DNA from: Microbotryum silenes-acaulis
Lineage: Eukaryota; Basidiomycota; Microbotryomycetes; Microbotryales; Microbotryaceae
Length of the DNA: 64,000 nt
Direction of reading: 5' to 3'
Assembly (NCBI GenBank): GCA_003665825.1
Contig: QPFY01000011.1
Span: 1,054,001-1,118,000, forward strand
The position numbers were made by a program, and so were the translations under genes. Positions 12,758 to 24,309 of this stretch are shown piece after piece. The notes under the pieces were generated by a model. The model worked only from the letters and a program-made list of their open reading frames with translations. It was not told the origin of the DNA and searched no databases. Positions within the stretch are counted from its first letter, which is position 1. The number at the start of each line of letters is the position of its first letter.

Positions 12758-12780
12758 ATGAATTTTCTCAGGTCTGGCTG
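12758..12780 (-). repeat. Right TIR of pogo element
   Basis: Ends ctcaggtctggctg directly before TA. It is the inverted partner of 9893-9915. Confidence 0.9.
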
Positions 12781-13022
12781 TAGTAGTGACCTGTACAAGC
12801 GCGAGCATCGCGACGCGCGTCTCGAAGCGAAGGAGAACGGGCCCAAAGTCATGCCGAAGGCTGCTCAGGGTAGGCCAAAATTGCGTCGACCCACGGGAAA
12901 AATGTCAAAATCTGCAAAGGCGCCTCGGGGGCAAAACATGTGTTTCGTCCCAAAATGTCAATTTTTTGCAATGCGCCTCGACGATTTTCAGGATTTTGGG
13001 TCCTCAAAATGTCAAAAAAAAA

Positions 13023-13052
13023 ATGCGCCTCCGGCTGGGCTTTCTGGGGTCC
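13023..13052 (-). repeat. Right terminal inverted repeat of outer element
   Basis: Inverted partner of 8712-8741, with 28 of 30 identical. It ends 122 bp before the ATG of the ZGRF1-domain gene. Confidence 0.7.
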
Positions 13053-13174
13053 TCGGTTGGCGCTGGTCGGCGCAATTGACATTCACGGACCGTGCGACGC
13101 GTTGCTTTTGCTTTCTCGCCACTACAGCCACCGCAACTAACGGTCAAGCTGCGAGCATTGTACTCGGTCCAAGG

Positions 13175-14154
13175 ATGGCAACCGCGAGTGCTCCTTCGAC
13201 CAAGGTCAAGCGATACCACTGTCTGTATTCGAGCCAGATCAACAACAAGAGTGAGTCTGCCCCCGCTTCGTCTCCTCGAAATGCCGACTGACCAGCTCGT
13301 ACGTCGCCTCTTTAGCCAAGACTTACCAAGATGGCAAGTTGACCACCCTGCGATCTTACTCGAGTCAAGCTGGCTACCATTTCAGCGCTCACCCGACCCC
13401 ACTTGCTCAACGTGCAGGCTTCATTCGCCATCATCACCTCAACTCGCGCCTGTACCTGCTCTCAGCGGACAATCAACCCCTAGCCGAATCGTTCTACTGT
13501 CCACCTCGCAATCAACCTTGTGTCTTTGACGACCACTTCACACTGGACGATGATCAAGAGCTCGAATTCGACGAACAAGGCTTTTCGGTCCAAGTTGGCG
13601 AGCTTGAATCCGAGCGGAATGTGGTCAGTCCCCGTCGGACGAGCTTGTCACGCACTTTCGAATTCTGAATCGAATTTTTCTTCTTCTTGCAGGACCTCGG
13701 AGCAATACAAACTCAGACTCGCACGGCCAAGAGCGAACGGCTCGCCGCGGCCAGGCAATGGGCGCTCGAAAGTTCGTCAGATTCGAATCGCTCGAAAGTA
13801 GAGCCAGACGCGAAGGCCGGGTTCAGGTTGCAGGATTTGATCGTGACGACGAGTACGAATGAGACGCATACAACTCCGAATCATCGACAAGAGTCCGCCA
13901 GCCATGGATCCCCAGCAGGTTGGTTCACACCTTCGACCGGAGAAGCGATTTCGTCGGTGACGCCTCAGGCCAGCAAATCGAGGCCGGCGCCGTACTCGAA
14001 GGACGTTACGCTTGCGAGATCATCTTCAAAGGCGGACACTGTGGATCATTCAGAAGCGCGCGTGATTGGTCGTACACCGCCAACGAGAGGTGCTCGAGCC
14101 GAGTTCAAACCGCCGAGGCCGAGTGCGGCTCCGACGCTCAAGAGCGCTTACTAG
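13175..14154 (+). CDS. ZGRF1/Mte1/Dbl2-type N-terminal domain protein (DUF2439)
   Basis: The first half matches the DUF2439 domain found at the N-terminus of ZGRF1 and in the small fungal proteins Mte1 and Dbl2, which bind branched DNA and regulate recombination helicases. Seen features are YHCLYSSQINNKTKTYQDG joined over the first intron, RLYLLSADNQPLAESFY, and an acidic FDDHFTLDDDQELEFDEQG. Two introns (about 13231-13314 and 13624-13692) give about 278 residues. The second half is Ser/Pro/Arg-rich and looks disordered. There is no helicase domain, so this is an Mte1-like adaptor rather than full ZGRF1. The start lies only about 120 bp from the transposon island, so its promoter may include transposon DNA. 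Confidence 0.72.
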
Positions 14155-14393
14155 TTCGACTAGGAGTTCGGCGTGGTATTTGCAATATGTCTGGCTTGTT
14201 GTTGTACATGATCTTTTATTTTAATCTTTTCCAGTAGATCATGTTTTTTTTTTCAGCCGCACTTTGCCGACATTCGGTGACCAATTTGGCACTAGTTGGC
14301 AAAGCAGTGCCTCCCCACGCGGTCAACGTTAGGCAAGGATTGGTGGTCTCAGTCTCTCTGCCCCTCCTCACCCCACTTGGATCACGTTCGACC

Positions 14394-16741
14394 ATGGCCG
14401 TACTCGATAAGTTCAACGCTCCTGCTCCTCGCGAGTTGCACAAGAGTCAAGATGTGAGTCTGGGATGACTTAAACCGTCTGCTATCCGAACCATGCGGTC
14501 ATTGGCAGGCCCGCCCCCAAACCAGCGACTGGAATCGCGGATCCTCGCAGGGTGACACATCGCTGATCACAAATATGTTCCATCTCCAGAATGCGACTCA
14601 ATCCAACTACCATCATATCGCGACCCAACACGTCGATCTGGAGTGGAGCGTCGACTGGACCACGCGGCTCATCTCGGGTTCAGCAACGCACACCATGACC
14701 GTGCTCAAGAATGGCACCGCGTATGCCATCTTCGACGCCTCTTACCTCGACGTCACGTCCATACATCTCGTCGATGGAGATCACAAGCAGATCCGTCGAC
14801 TCGAATACGACCTCCCTCCGCGTCACAAGGTCATGGGCTCGGCGCTCAAGGTCGAACTGCACCACAAGATGGATAAGGGACAACAGGTCAGGATCAAGAT
14901 TGACTATTCGACGACCAAGCATTGCACCGCTTTGGGATGGCTCAACCCTGAACAGACCCACAGCAAGAAGTAGTACGTTCGGGTCATTGAGGGAAAATCT
15001 TGCCTCTCCCCCCACCCCACTTTACCTGACTGATATCCTCGTACCCCCTCCCCGCAGTGGCTTCCTCTACTCGCAATGCCAAGCGATCCATTGTCGTTCG
15101 CTCGTGCCCATCCAAGACACCCCGGCGCTCAAAATCACCTACACCGCAGCCGTCACCTCCCCTCTCCCCATCCTCATGTCCGCTCTCCGACTCTCTCCAC
15201 CTTCAGAAGACATTATCGAGATCGACGTCGCCAAGACCATCACCTATACTTTCAAACAACCCGTACCCATCCCAAGTTACTTGATCGCCATTGCAAGTGG
15301 GGAATTGCAATTTGCGAGCTTGACCCAGAGGTGTGGAGTCTGGGCCGCACCGGGCTTGATCCAACAGGCCGAATGGGAATTCAAGGCCGATGCCGAAAAG
15401 TTCGTCCGCGGACAACGACCATTTGATGACCTCCCTCTGACTTTTCGTTTTCACGTGTTCCCAGATTCATCCAAGTCGCCGAAAGCTTGACCTCGCCTTA
15501 CCGTTGGGGCCGCTTCGACATGCTCGTCCTACCCGCCAGTTTCCCCTACGGCGGTATGGAGAATGCCAACATGACTTTCCTCACCCCCGCCCTCGTCGTC
15601 GGCGATCGTTCCCAAGGCGACGTCATCGCCCATGAACTGTCCCACTCGTGGTTTGGAAACGGCATCTCGTGCAACTCGTGGGATTCCTTTTGGCTCAACG
15701 AGGGTTTCACGACGTGTTGCGAGAGGATGATTGCGGGAGAGATGAGGGGTTCCGCGGCGAGGGATTTCGAGTTCATCGTCGGGATGCAAGGCTTGAAGGC
15801 GAGTCTGAAACAACAGGCCAAGACGCCCAGGTTCCAGAGGTTGCATATCCCTTACGCCGAGGGGGAGGATCCCGATGATGGGTTCTCGAGCGTGCCTTAT
15901 GATAGTGAGTTCACCGCCTCGATTAGAATCTGGGCTTAAAACGATTTGCTAATGCGGTGTATCTCATTAGAGGGCGCCAACTTCTTGTATCTTATCGAAC
16001 GCACCGTCGGTGGGCTCGAAGTGTTCAAGCGTGAGTACCAGTGCTGCGGTCTTTTTACAAAGCCCCAAACTCACACACCAGTCCTCGGTCGCAGCCTATC
16101 TGATCGCCTACGTCAAGCGCTTCGACGGTCTCTCCATCTCCACCCGTGACTGGCTCGATCACTTCTGGGACTACTGGAACCAATATCCCAAGCTCTCCGC
16201 CAAGCTGCGTTCCGAAATCGACTTTGACGCCTGGTTGAACGGTGAAGGTTTGGACCTCCCCAACAAGATTGAATACGACACCTCCATCGCCGATGGAGCG
16301 TATGCCCTTGCAGCGAAATGGGATACCGCGAGGGACAAATCCGAACAAGAAGTCAACAAGATGTTCAACAAGGATGATATTGAGGATTGGTCCTCCCCTG
16401 CGTTCGGGATGTTTTTGGATACCTTGACGACGAGATACGACGCCTTTGATCCCAAGATCGTCCAAGCGATCGATCGAGCGTATAGCGTCAATTCATCTAC
16501 CAACCCCGAAGTATTGTTGAGGTGGTTTTTGTTCACCTTGGGATCTGGGTGTTTTGAGAAAGATGCCGCGAAGTGGATTAGGGATCAGGGGAGGATGAAG
16601 TACGTCAGGCCTCTGTATGTTGCGCTGAACAAGGTCGACGACAAGTTGGCCAAGGAAACGTTCGATAAGTATGGCAAGGCGTTCTTGCATCCTATTGCTA
16701 GGGCGATGGTCGCAAAGGATCTGGGCGTTTCGGAGGAGTAG
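14394..16741 (+). CDS. Leukotriene A4 hydrolase-type bifunctional aminopeptidase (M1 family)
   Basis: Zinc aminopeptidase with possible epoxide hydrolase activity, orthologous to yeast Lap2. The substrate-binding GGMEN motif follows FDMLVLPASFPY. Zinc ligands are in HELSHSWFGN and the downstream Glu of WLNEGFTT, the standard HExxH-(18)-E of the family. The C-terminal helical domain (YLIAYVKRFDGLSISTRDW to KDLGVSEE) is complete. Five introns are needed. The third uses a GTTCGT donor at 15400, not the GTCCGC four bases later; only the former keeps the frame (EKF then IQVAESL). Intron 1 runs about 14455-14589, so exon 2 begins with NATQSNYHH. The gene is convergent with methionyl-tRNA synthetase, with only about 130 bp between stop codons. 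Confidence 0.93.
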
Positions 16742-16870
16742 CACGAAAGGTGCTGCTGGAATTGGAGGTATGCCACATGATGTAGACGCGCGAATAAAAG
16801 TTGAAATTGCGAACAAAGAATAAAAGAAAGAAATAGCTGACTACCGTTGCCCCAAGAAACTGAACGCTCC

Positions 16871-19856
16871 CTAAATTTGCGCCGCCTTGAGCTTATCCGT
16901 CAGCACCTTCAACTCCTCCTTCAAACCCTTCAACGTCGCGACTTCCTGATCAACGTTACCCTCCTTGATTTCTCCCATCTTGAACTTCCTGACCACATCA
17001 CCCTGGACCTTGATCTTGTCCTCCAACTCCAGCTGTTCAGGCGATTTCGGACCGGCCGATGCAGCCGCAGCTTCAGCAGCTTTCTTCGCTTCCTTCGCAG
17101 CTTTCTGTTGCGCTTTCTTCGACAGAGGAGCTTCGCCCGTTGTCGTTGCGGCATCAGCGGACTTGGCCGCGCTTCCTCCACCGAACTGGGCCCTCCAAAT
17201 AGGAACTTGCTTCGGATCGATCCTCGTGAACAGGTAATCCGCCTGCCCCAATCGATGCCCCGGTAACAGATCGATCTCGAACTTATCCGGGATCGAGCGA
17301 GGCGTCGCGTCCAATTGACGATAGATCGAATCCGACGTCGAAGGCATAAAAGGGTGCAAGGTCGAGCCTAGGACGTAGATTAGGTTGAGGACGAGGAGCA
17401 CGACTTCTTGAGCTCGTTTAGGATCGGAAGCGAGGAGCGCGTTATCGACGTGGTTGTCTTGAATGAACTGATTGCCTCGGGACGAGATTTGCATGACCGT
17501 TTGGAGACCGGCACGGATCTTTTGGTGGTTCATTTGGTCGATGAAGGTCGTGAGGAATGTGTTGATGTCGTTGACGAAAAATTGGTCTTTCGAAGGGATG
17601 GGAAAAGCTTCGGTCGCGTAATCGATCGAGCCTTGGTTCGGATCGGGGATGACGGAATCGAATTTCGCAATGACGAATTTGATCATGCGGTTGACGAAGT
17701 TGCCCAAGTTGTTCAACAGTTCGGCATTGGCCTTGGCGACGAAATCGTCCCATGTGAATTCGGAATCGTTCGTCTCGGGGCGGTTCTGTAACAGGTAGTA
17801 ACGCCAAACCGAGGCGGGGACACCAGTCTCACGTGCGTTGGAGCCAAATACACCGACATTCTTGGATTTGGAGAACTTTGTGCCTTCGTATTGAAGGTAT
17901 TCGGTCGTGCTAATCGAGTGCAGCATCGTCCATGGATCGGTCGTGCCGAGCAAGTAGGCGGGGAAGAGAACGGTGTGGAATGGGACTGCAGGTGCAAATG
18001 ACATGGGGTCAGCTCGGGAAGTGGAGAGAGTAAAGGGTCGGGATCGTCCACTCACCATTGTCCTATATCGTCAACGGAGGCCGAGAATCACACGAGTCAG
18101 TACACACGGCACGAGTCGACCCTCAGAGTCCCAAACTAACCTTGCCCATGAACTGGTACAACTTGACGTTGTCCGGATTCCTCCACCAACGCTGCCATTC
18201 ATCGGTGTAGTTCGCCGTAATGGAAGGGTATCCAATTGGCGCATCGAACTGTGTCACCAGAGCATTCATCAGCAAGATGACTCCCTCTTCCGCACCTCGT
18301 AAGTGAAAATGCCCCCCGGACTTACCCAAACATACATGACCTTGTTCTCCCACTTCTCTCCCAACTCCTTGGGCAGCCTGACGCCCCATTCCAAATCCCT
18401 CGTCATACCGCGACTCTGCAACCCCCCTTTCAACCAGCCATTCGTAAACGCCATACCATTCGCTGACCAGTCACCCTCCGAACTGGCTTTCTCGACCCAT
18501 GCTTCGATTTTGGGTTGTAGTTCCTTGAGCTTGATGTGCAGGTGGGCGGTCACGCGAGCGGTTGGTTTAGATCCGCAGGCTGAGCATCGAGGGTTGACGA
18601 GTTCCATCGGGGATTCGTACGTGACGGAGCAGAACTCGCATTGATCACCGCGCGCGCCCTGTGGGGTGGAGACAGAGCCACATCAGCTACTTCGTACTTC
18701 CGTTTCGTCAAAGGTGGCGATGGACGTACATCGTAACCGCACTTGGGGCACGTTCCTTCGACGTATCGGTCGGCCAAAAAACGCTTATCGGTCTCGCAGT
18801 ACAACTGCTGGTTCTCGTGCTCCTCCAACCATCCGTTCTGATACAGCTTGAGGAAGATGTCTTGGCAGATCCTGCACACCGAGTCCGAAAGGCCCAGGTT
18901 AGTACCCCAAGGGCTTGGCCATGGATCTCTCCGACGCGACGCACTCGGTCTGTTTCGAGGTCGACGTCCTGCCAAAGTGGTCGAAGCCGATTTCGAACCA
19001 TTCATAAGCCTCGGCGTGCAATTTGTGGTCTGAGCCACCCGGACAATGATTGCTCCGTCAGTTTGGGCTACAAAAGTACAATGACCATACATCGTACATT
19101 TATCGCACAATGCTTGCGGGCCCAGGCCTTCCTTGGCGGCCATGACTTCGGTCGTTGTACCGTACTCGTCCGTTCCGCAAATCTAAAGCCGAAAAAAGGC
19201 CGAGAAAAAGCCGAGGTGGGGGTGGCAGGAGGAACGTGTCGTCGCAGGGAGAAGTCAGGCAGTCAGATCCGGAACCTTGCAAGCAAAGGCACATGAAATT
19301 TTTCTGTCGCGACCCGTGCTTGTTGCGTCGAGTGTCGTGTGTACACGAATAAGAATCGGACACTGCGCCCGGACTCACGTAGAGGACCCTCGCATTGCGC
19401 TGCCTCTGATACCTCGCAAACACATCCGCAGACAGCGTCGATCCAATGATGTTGCCTGTTACGAATCACAATATCCACCACTATCAGCGTACACCCCTAC
19501 AGACCTTCAATCTGCCTCCATGACCCCTATCGACCCCCGAACCACCACCCCCAAGTCAAGGCTCCTCGACATCTGCCGACGACGTACCCAAATGCGGCTG
19601 ATTATTGACATACGGCAACGCCGACGTGATCAACACGTTCTTCTCCCCATCCTCGGCGATACTGTTCCCACCTCGTCGGGCAAGGCAAACGAGGAAGTCA
19701 GTCTTTCCGCTGGGTAAAACAGCCGTGGCTCCAGCGCTAGGTGATACGTACACTTTGCCTTGGGCGTTGCGATAATCGACCAATCCGACGCCGGGGCGGA
19801 TCTTGCGTGTGGAAGAAGTCGAGTCGGACGCTTTAGCTGGGAAAGGGGAGGCCATG
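16871..19856 (-). CDS. MES1: Methionyl-tRNA synthetase, cytosolic
   Basis: Charges initiator and elongator tRNA-Met. The class I signature appears as [12 protein letters not shown], followed across an intron by the rest of the HLGN-type motif and [14 protein letters not shown]. The KMSKS loop is [13 protein letters not shown] zinc-knuckle region with paired Cys (CPKCGYD) is visible around 18750, and the anticodon-binding domain follows ([16 protein letters not shown]). After an Ala/Lys-rich linker the C-terminus has a WHEP-like helical hairpin ([20 protein letters not shown]), a tRNA- or partner-binding module. Several introns interrupt the catalytic half; the last 1.1 kb is one exon. The ATG at 19856 gives about 65 residues before the catalytic domain. 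Confidence 0.93.
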
Positions 19857-20228
19857 ATGGGGGGAGGTCGGGTGTGTGTTCTCGAGAGCGGCCGGAAGAG
19901 AAGGAGAGCGAACCCCCACCCCTCGCTTCCGCTTTGAGTCAAGAAAAAGCCACCAAGAGTGCCAAGTCACATGTCCGCCTCTCGCACGGACCTCCCTCGG
20001 CGAACGGCGGTATCGATCTAAGAGCGGGGAAATTGCGATTGCACACGGCACAGCATCACACCAAAATATGAGATCGGATCCAGCAAAAAAAAGGAGAAAA
20101 ATCAGATCAAAAGTCTCCACAGCTTTCAACCGTCCAAAAGCCCACAAAGGCTGGGTCTTCACCAAATTCGCCCCGTTCATTCCCTCACGACGTCGCGATC
20201 GACTCGGCCGTAGTCGACGACGTCGCCT
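19857..20228. other. Intergenic region, MES1 upstream / arrestin downstream
   Basis: About 370 bp between two minus-strand genes. It should hold the MES1 promoter and the arrestin 3' UTR. An A-rich stretch lies near 20090. Open frames here are short and unlike proteins. Confidence 0.5.
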
Positions 20229-23200
20229 TTAATCGACTCTCACCCCCAACACTGGCAGCGAACTCGTCGTTGTCGTCCGAACAGACCCATCCGTCTCATC
20301 GTACGAAGGTAAGCCCATCGAAGCCGAAATGGGCGTCACCCCACCTCCCAAGAACCCTCGCGAAGCTACCTCGTAATCCGGTACCCTCGATAACCAGTCC
20401 ACCGGCTCTGACTCTTCCTCGATGTCCTCTTCCCCGTCGTGGTGGTTCAGACCATGATGGTGCGAGTGATGGTGGTGGTGTCGTTGATTACCAATCGTGC
20501 CTAGCCCGTGCGCATGCGTGCTGCGGTGAGAGGAGGACAAAGGTGACGGCACCGGCGATGGGGAAGAAGCCGTTAACGACGCTGAAGTAGAACCCGCCAG
20601 CGCAATCGCCGGATTTGCAGGTGGGAACGCCGCCAAGGTACTCGGTGATGCCGAATGTGGAGGAGTATGCGAGGTCGAGGTCGAGTTAGACATGGCCGCA
20701 TGCGTGTGCGTTTCAACGGGAGCGGACGACGACGCTCGTTGCGTTTTGGCGGCATGCATCGCCAACGCATGCGACAGAGCGGATGCCGAAGGATGGTGGT
20801 CGAACGCTGTCGAGATCGGTGGAGAGCTCATGCCCGAAGAACCGTGCGAGTGGCCCCCCGAAGCGTGTTGGAGAGATGAGCTCGAGCCGTTGCGTGAGAA
20901 GGAGGTGAGCGGACGCAGCGGTTTGGGGATATGGAGGTGGAACAAGCCACCACTGCCACCACCTGAAAACGCGGCAATAGGTGGGGTGCTAGCTGCTCCA
21001 TTGTTGGGTGTAGGAGGGCCCGAGTGACGTCGCTCCGGACTCGCTGGCCTCGAGGACTGTCGCGAGCCGGGTAGGCTGCCCGGACGGCTGCCCGGTCGAC
21101 TTCCCGGACGACTTCCCGGACGACTTCCTGGCCTCGAACTTGGTCTTGAGCCGGCAGGGGAGGTGTGATCGAGCGTGAGCGTGTTCATCAATTCGGAATC
21201 GAACCAATTGCGGTGGTCCTCGGGATGTTCCTCGTCAAAGTCGTATCCGTCTCCTGGCGGGGTCGTGATAGGGGTCGCCGTGCCCGAGCTTCGTCTCGAC
21301 CCGTCGCGGTGGGCTCGGTGTTGCTGCGAGAGCGCGGAAAGGCCGCTGAACCCATGGTGGAGGTGCAAGCTGCTGCTGCTGTGACTTCGATGAGGCGAGG
21401 CAGGTCTCGAGCTGGGAGGGGAATGCGCCGGTGTCGCTCCTGCACCCGGTGTGCCCGGCCCCGGCGTGACACCAGGAGATCGGTGACTCCACGGAGTCGG
21501 GAGGAACCCAGAGGCCAGCGAAAAGTACGACGCCGTCTCGGCATTCGCGACTCGGTCCCGCACATGGTCTTGGTAGGAAGGGAGGTCGACTTGAGGAACA
21601 TCGGAATGGGCCAGCACCCCGGACTCTCCAAAGAGCAAGTTGCGCGAACCGGCCGAGGCGAGTTGGGCCTCCTCCGCCAGCGTCGGCGAGAGGATGTGGA
21701 TCGGCAGGGCGCACCGCAGCTCGGACACATGACCGTCGGGGTTTCGAATGAAGGCGCTCCATTTTATCTTATGGTTGACGAAGCAAGGGTGCACGTTGTG
21801 GGTCGGGCAAGTCCAGACAGGTACCGGCACCTCGACGACGACGTCTACTTCAGTATCCTGTCCATCATCAACGAGTGGCTCCTCACCTGCCGGATCCTCG
21901 CCTTCACCGGCCAGATGGGCACGCGGAGGTAATGCACGGGTACCGCCTGAGCTACTTCCCGCAATCGCGTTCCCGTTCCGGCCAGCCCCAGAGAAGGAGC
22001 GGCTGAAGCCGCCTGCGGCGTGGTCGAGAGCAGGTGAGGCCAGAGGACCGCTGGACTCGACGCGGACTGGGTGCGGCAAATCGGGTCGGGCCAGAGCTGC
22101 CGAGGCGTTCGACGTGCCTTGGTCGGAAACAAAGTTGTACTTGACAACGGTGGCATCGCGAGCTTCCGAGTGCGACGAACTTTTGGTGTGCACGGTGCTG
22201 TGTGGGGGATCAAACGCTGCTCATCAGCACGGGAGGAGAGCTGGCCGAAGGGACCACAACACTTACGTGTGCTCGCGAATGGTGGTGACCAATGATACGA
22301 TCCGCACCCCTTTTGCCAGGGGTGAGAATTTGACCGAAACGGGGACAGTCTCGCCAGCTGCGTAGGCCTTGTGGGGAATCGTGAAGGCGTACATGACCTA
22401 AAGCGAGGGGTACAGTCTCACCGTCAGCGGCTTCTCGAATTGTAAGCTGCACCTCACTACCGGTCACAAGCTCACCTTGCCGGGCCAGGTGTTTTCTGAT
22501 TGGCATGATCGAGAGAGGCCCGAAGCGAAGATAGGCAATGGTGTGAAGGTGGGGCGGTAAAGGGGTGCCAGCAGGCGGGGCATACAAGGGGGGGTAGGGC
22601 GTTCAGCGAAGGTGTCGAATTAGCTGAGCTCGTCGCATAATCTTCGAAATGTGATTCAGATACGCACCAATCTCCAAAGTCTGGTTGTACTCGACCGCAT
22701 CGACGCCAAAGCCGCGGGTGATCTTGACGACCCGCTTGGCCCTCCAGTCCGCGGCGGCGAATCCGGAGCGGGCTGCGACGGCCTTGAGCTTGTACTCGAT
22801 CATGCACGCGCCGGAGTAGGTCCTCAGACTAGCAGGTAGAGATCCAGGTATATGGAGCGAAAAGGGAAACACATGTCGCCCCGCTTTGAGCGTGTGCGGG
22901 TGCGAGTGCTTGATCGCCGGGTGGGGCGTCGAGCTCGAGGACGGGTTGAGGAAGGCAAAGTCGTGGTAGAAGAGTGGGAAGTCGTGGTGGTGTGTTGAGG
23001 TGTCCCTCCAACTGACTTTGGCTCTGTGGACAGGGGGGAAAGGAGGAAGAATGATGCAAGGGTAAGATAGCGTATCGCATCAATCAGCTTTCCGAGGAAT
23101 AGAGCGATTAGGATCTGTGATTGGGATCGCTTCCTGAACGGGGGAGCACCGTGCAAGTTTGCCCGCAAGAGACGTCCGGAGGGTATAACATTGCGGCAAG

Positions 23201-23416
23201 AAAGCACACTTACGTTCCCGTAAAGTTGAGACTGATCTCCTTGAGGGTAGTGGTGTCGTGGAGGTTGAGTACGAGCTCACCATTGAGCACAGCCGGCTCG
23301 AGGTCCTCGCCCGTAAGGCCTCGCAACACGAGCTCGGACGATTCGAGGTGGATCTCGAGCGGCTCGACGTGGTGCGAGTGCCCGTGCGACAGCGATGATG
23401 ACGACGAATGGGGCAT
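20229..23416 (-). CDS. Alpha-arrestin (ART/Rod1/CreD-like ubiquitin-ligase adaptor)
   Basis: Adaptors of this family recruit the Nedd4-type ligase Rsp5 to plasma-membrane transporters for endocytosis. The N-terminal arrestin sandwich is visible: LEIHLESSELVLRGL, LNGELVLNLHDTTTLKEISL, HTLKAGRHVFPFSLHIPGSL and ACMIEYKLKAVAAR. The arrestin C-domain follows (YAFTIPHKAYAAGETVPVSV). After it come a long Ser/Pro/His-rich tail and two LPxY sequences (DLPSYQDHV and GLPSYDETD), accepted variants of the PY motif bound by WW domains. The tail also holds a 12-bp tandem repeat coding Arg-Pro-Gly-Ser units and His-rich runs. About four introns lie in the N-terminal half. The final exon of nearly 2 kb holds the whole tail. 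The exact yeast counterpart is not assigned. Confidence 0.85.
21067..21132 (-). repeat. 12-bp tandem repeat coding RPGS units
   Basis: Five to six imperfect copies of a cccggacgactt-type unit within the arrestin gene, giving alternating Arg-Pro-Gly-Ser in the disordered tail. The copies differ at only a few bases, so length variation between strains is likely. Confidence 0.75.
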
Positions 23417-24238
23417 CTTGGAGCGATCAGTTGAAGGGCAAGCTGGCCAACGATCTGGACCAGCGCGAGTCGAGTTGGACCGACGGTCACCGACAGAACG
23501 TTGTCGTTGAGCTCGCTATAGCCCGAGCGAATCAGTCCGCGGCCGGGATTTGCGAACTGAACTCACCCCTCGTGTCGACGCGATGACTTGGGGGGGAACC
23601 AGCTGGTCGGCTGTAGCTGGGAGGGTATCAGTTCTCGAGGTGGAGATGGCAAGTGACGACGGGGATGGGCCAAGGTGATCGGTCAAAAGCGAGAGAGGAA
23701 GAGCAAGCGAATGTCGTCCAAATGAGGAAATGAAGCAGCAGTTGGGATGGATGTCTGCAAGCGAATCGAGCGAGCGCCCCAGTATAGCGCGCCTTCGGCC
23801 AGCAGGGCTGCGAATGACGAGAGCGGCCAGCGCCAATCGGCGCCAATCAGCCGCGCATAGCAAGCTCGGTACTACTACAGATCCAGCGATCGGCGGCCAG
23901 AGGTAACAAGCACCTCTTCTGGCAGATCAAATGAATCCAAATTATTGCCGGCTCATACTCACGTAATTCTACACCACGTCAGGGAACTACCAGATCTAGG
24001 GCCTAGACCAGAATTTCCTAGTACTCGCATCGCATCGGTGGACGTTTATCGCGCAGAGCTCAGCTCGGACGTCCCAAGTCAGGCACACCTTTATCGATTG
24101 CCGCTCGAGCTCGCTATCGCCATACAACTCAACAGATCTGTGGTGAAACGTGCTTGTGCTTTTTGGCGACGTGGCTCGATTTTTTCTTTCTTTCCTGGGC
24201 CAGATGCCATCATCATGACTCGTGCCTCGAAAGTGCGG
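23417..24238. other. Intergenic region upstream of arrestin gene
   Basis: About 820 bp between the arrestin start and the first repeat copy. No protein-like frame stands out and no RNA gene is recognisable. It becomes more AT-rich and pyrimidine-rich towards 24180. Confidence 0.5.
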
Positions 24239-24309
24239 CCCGGATAAAACATCGACTATCGTTCACGTGACCTTCAGGAGCACGTGACTTCAGCGCTTCA
24301 AATTCAGCC

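Larger units (their letters stand above)
9893..12780 (+). mobile_element. Complete pogo/Tigger-type (Tc1-mariner superfamily) DNA transposon
   Basis: The element is 2,888 bp, flanked on both sides by TA (9891-9892 and 12781-12782), the target duplication of this superfamily. The terminal inverted repeats are 23 bp with two mismatches (9893-9915 and 12758-12780, outer end cagtcagacc). A second motif, ttatacctgtc then aatttatgg, occurs in direct orientation inside each end (about 9927 and 12714), with degenerate extra copies near 9990-10020. The element encodes a CENP-B-like DDE transposase. It lies wholly within the outer transposon, so it is the younger of the two insertions. Confidence 0.9.
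8712..13052. mobile_element. Outer transposon of unknown family, interrupted by a pogo element
   Basis: A 30-bp sequence at 8712-8741 is found inverted at 13023-13052 with only two mismatches, marking the approximate ends. Just inside are several copies of a compound motif, aaaatgtcaaaa followed after about 5-10 bp by gcgcctc: around 8800, 12899, 12953 and 13005. The left copy forms a perfect 12-bp inverted pair (gaggcgcatgtg at 8733, cacatgcgcctc at 8815). Such clustered subterminal repeats resemble transposase-binding arrays of hAT- or Mutator-like elements, but no transposase of a known family is recognisable. Without the inserted pogo element it would be about 1.45 kb, so it is probably non-autonomous. 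No target-site duplication could be defined, so the ends are approximate. Confidence 0.6.

Noticed and set aside
12758..13291. Long frame running from the pogo end into the ZGRF1-like gene
   Set aside because: It is the ZGRF1-like first exon extended backwards through transposon repeats; the 5' part is the repeated motif, not protein.
15400..15464. Apparent one-base frame error in the leukotriene A4 hydrolase gene
   Set aside because: The obvious gtccgc donor at 15404 breaks the frame, but a gttcgt donor at 15400 with the acceptor at 15464 restores EKF-IQVAESL. No frameshift is needed.
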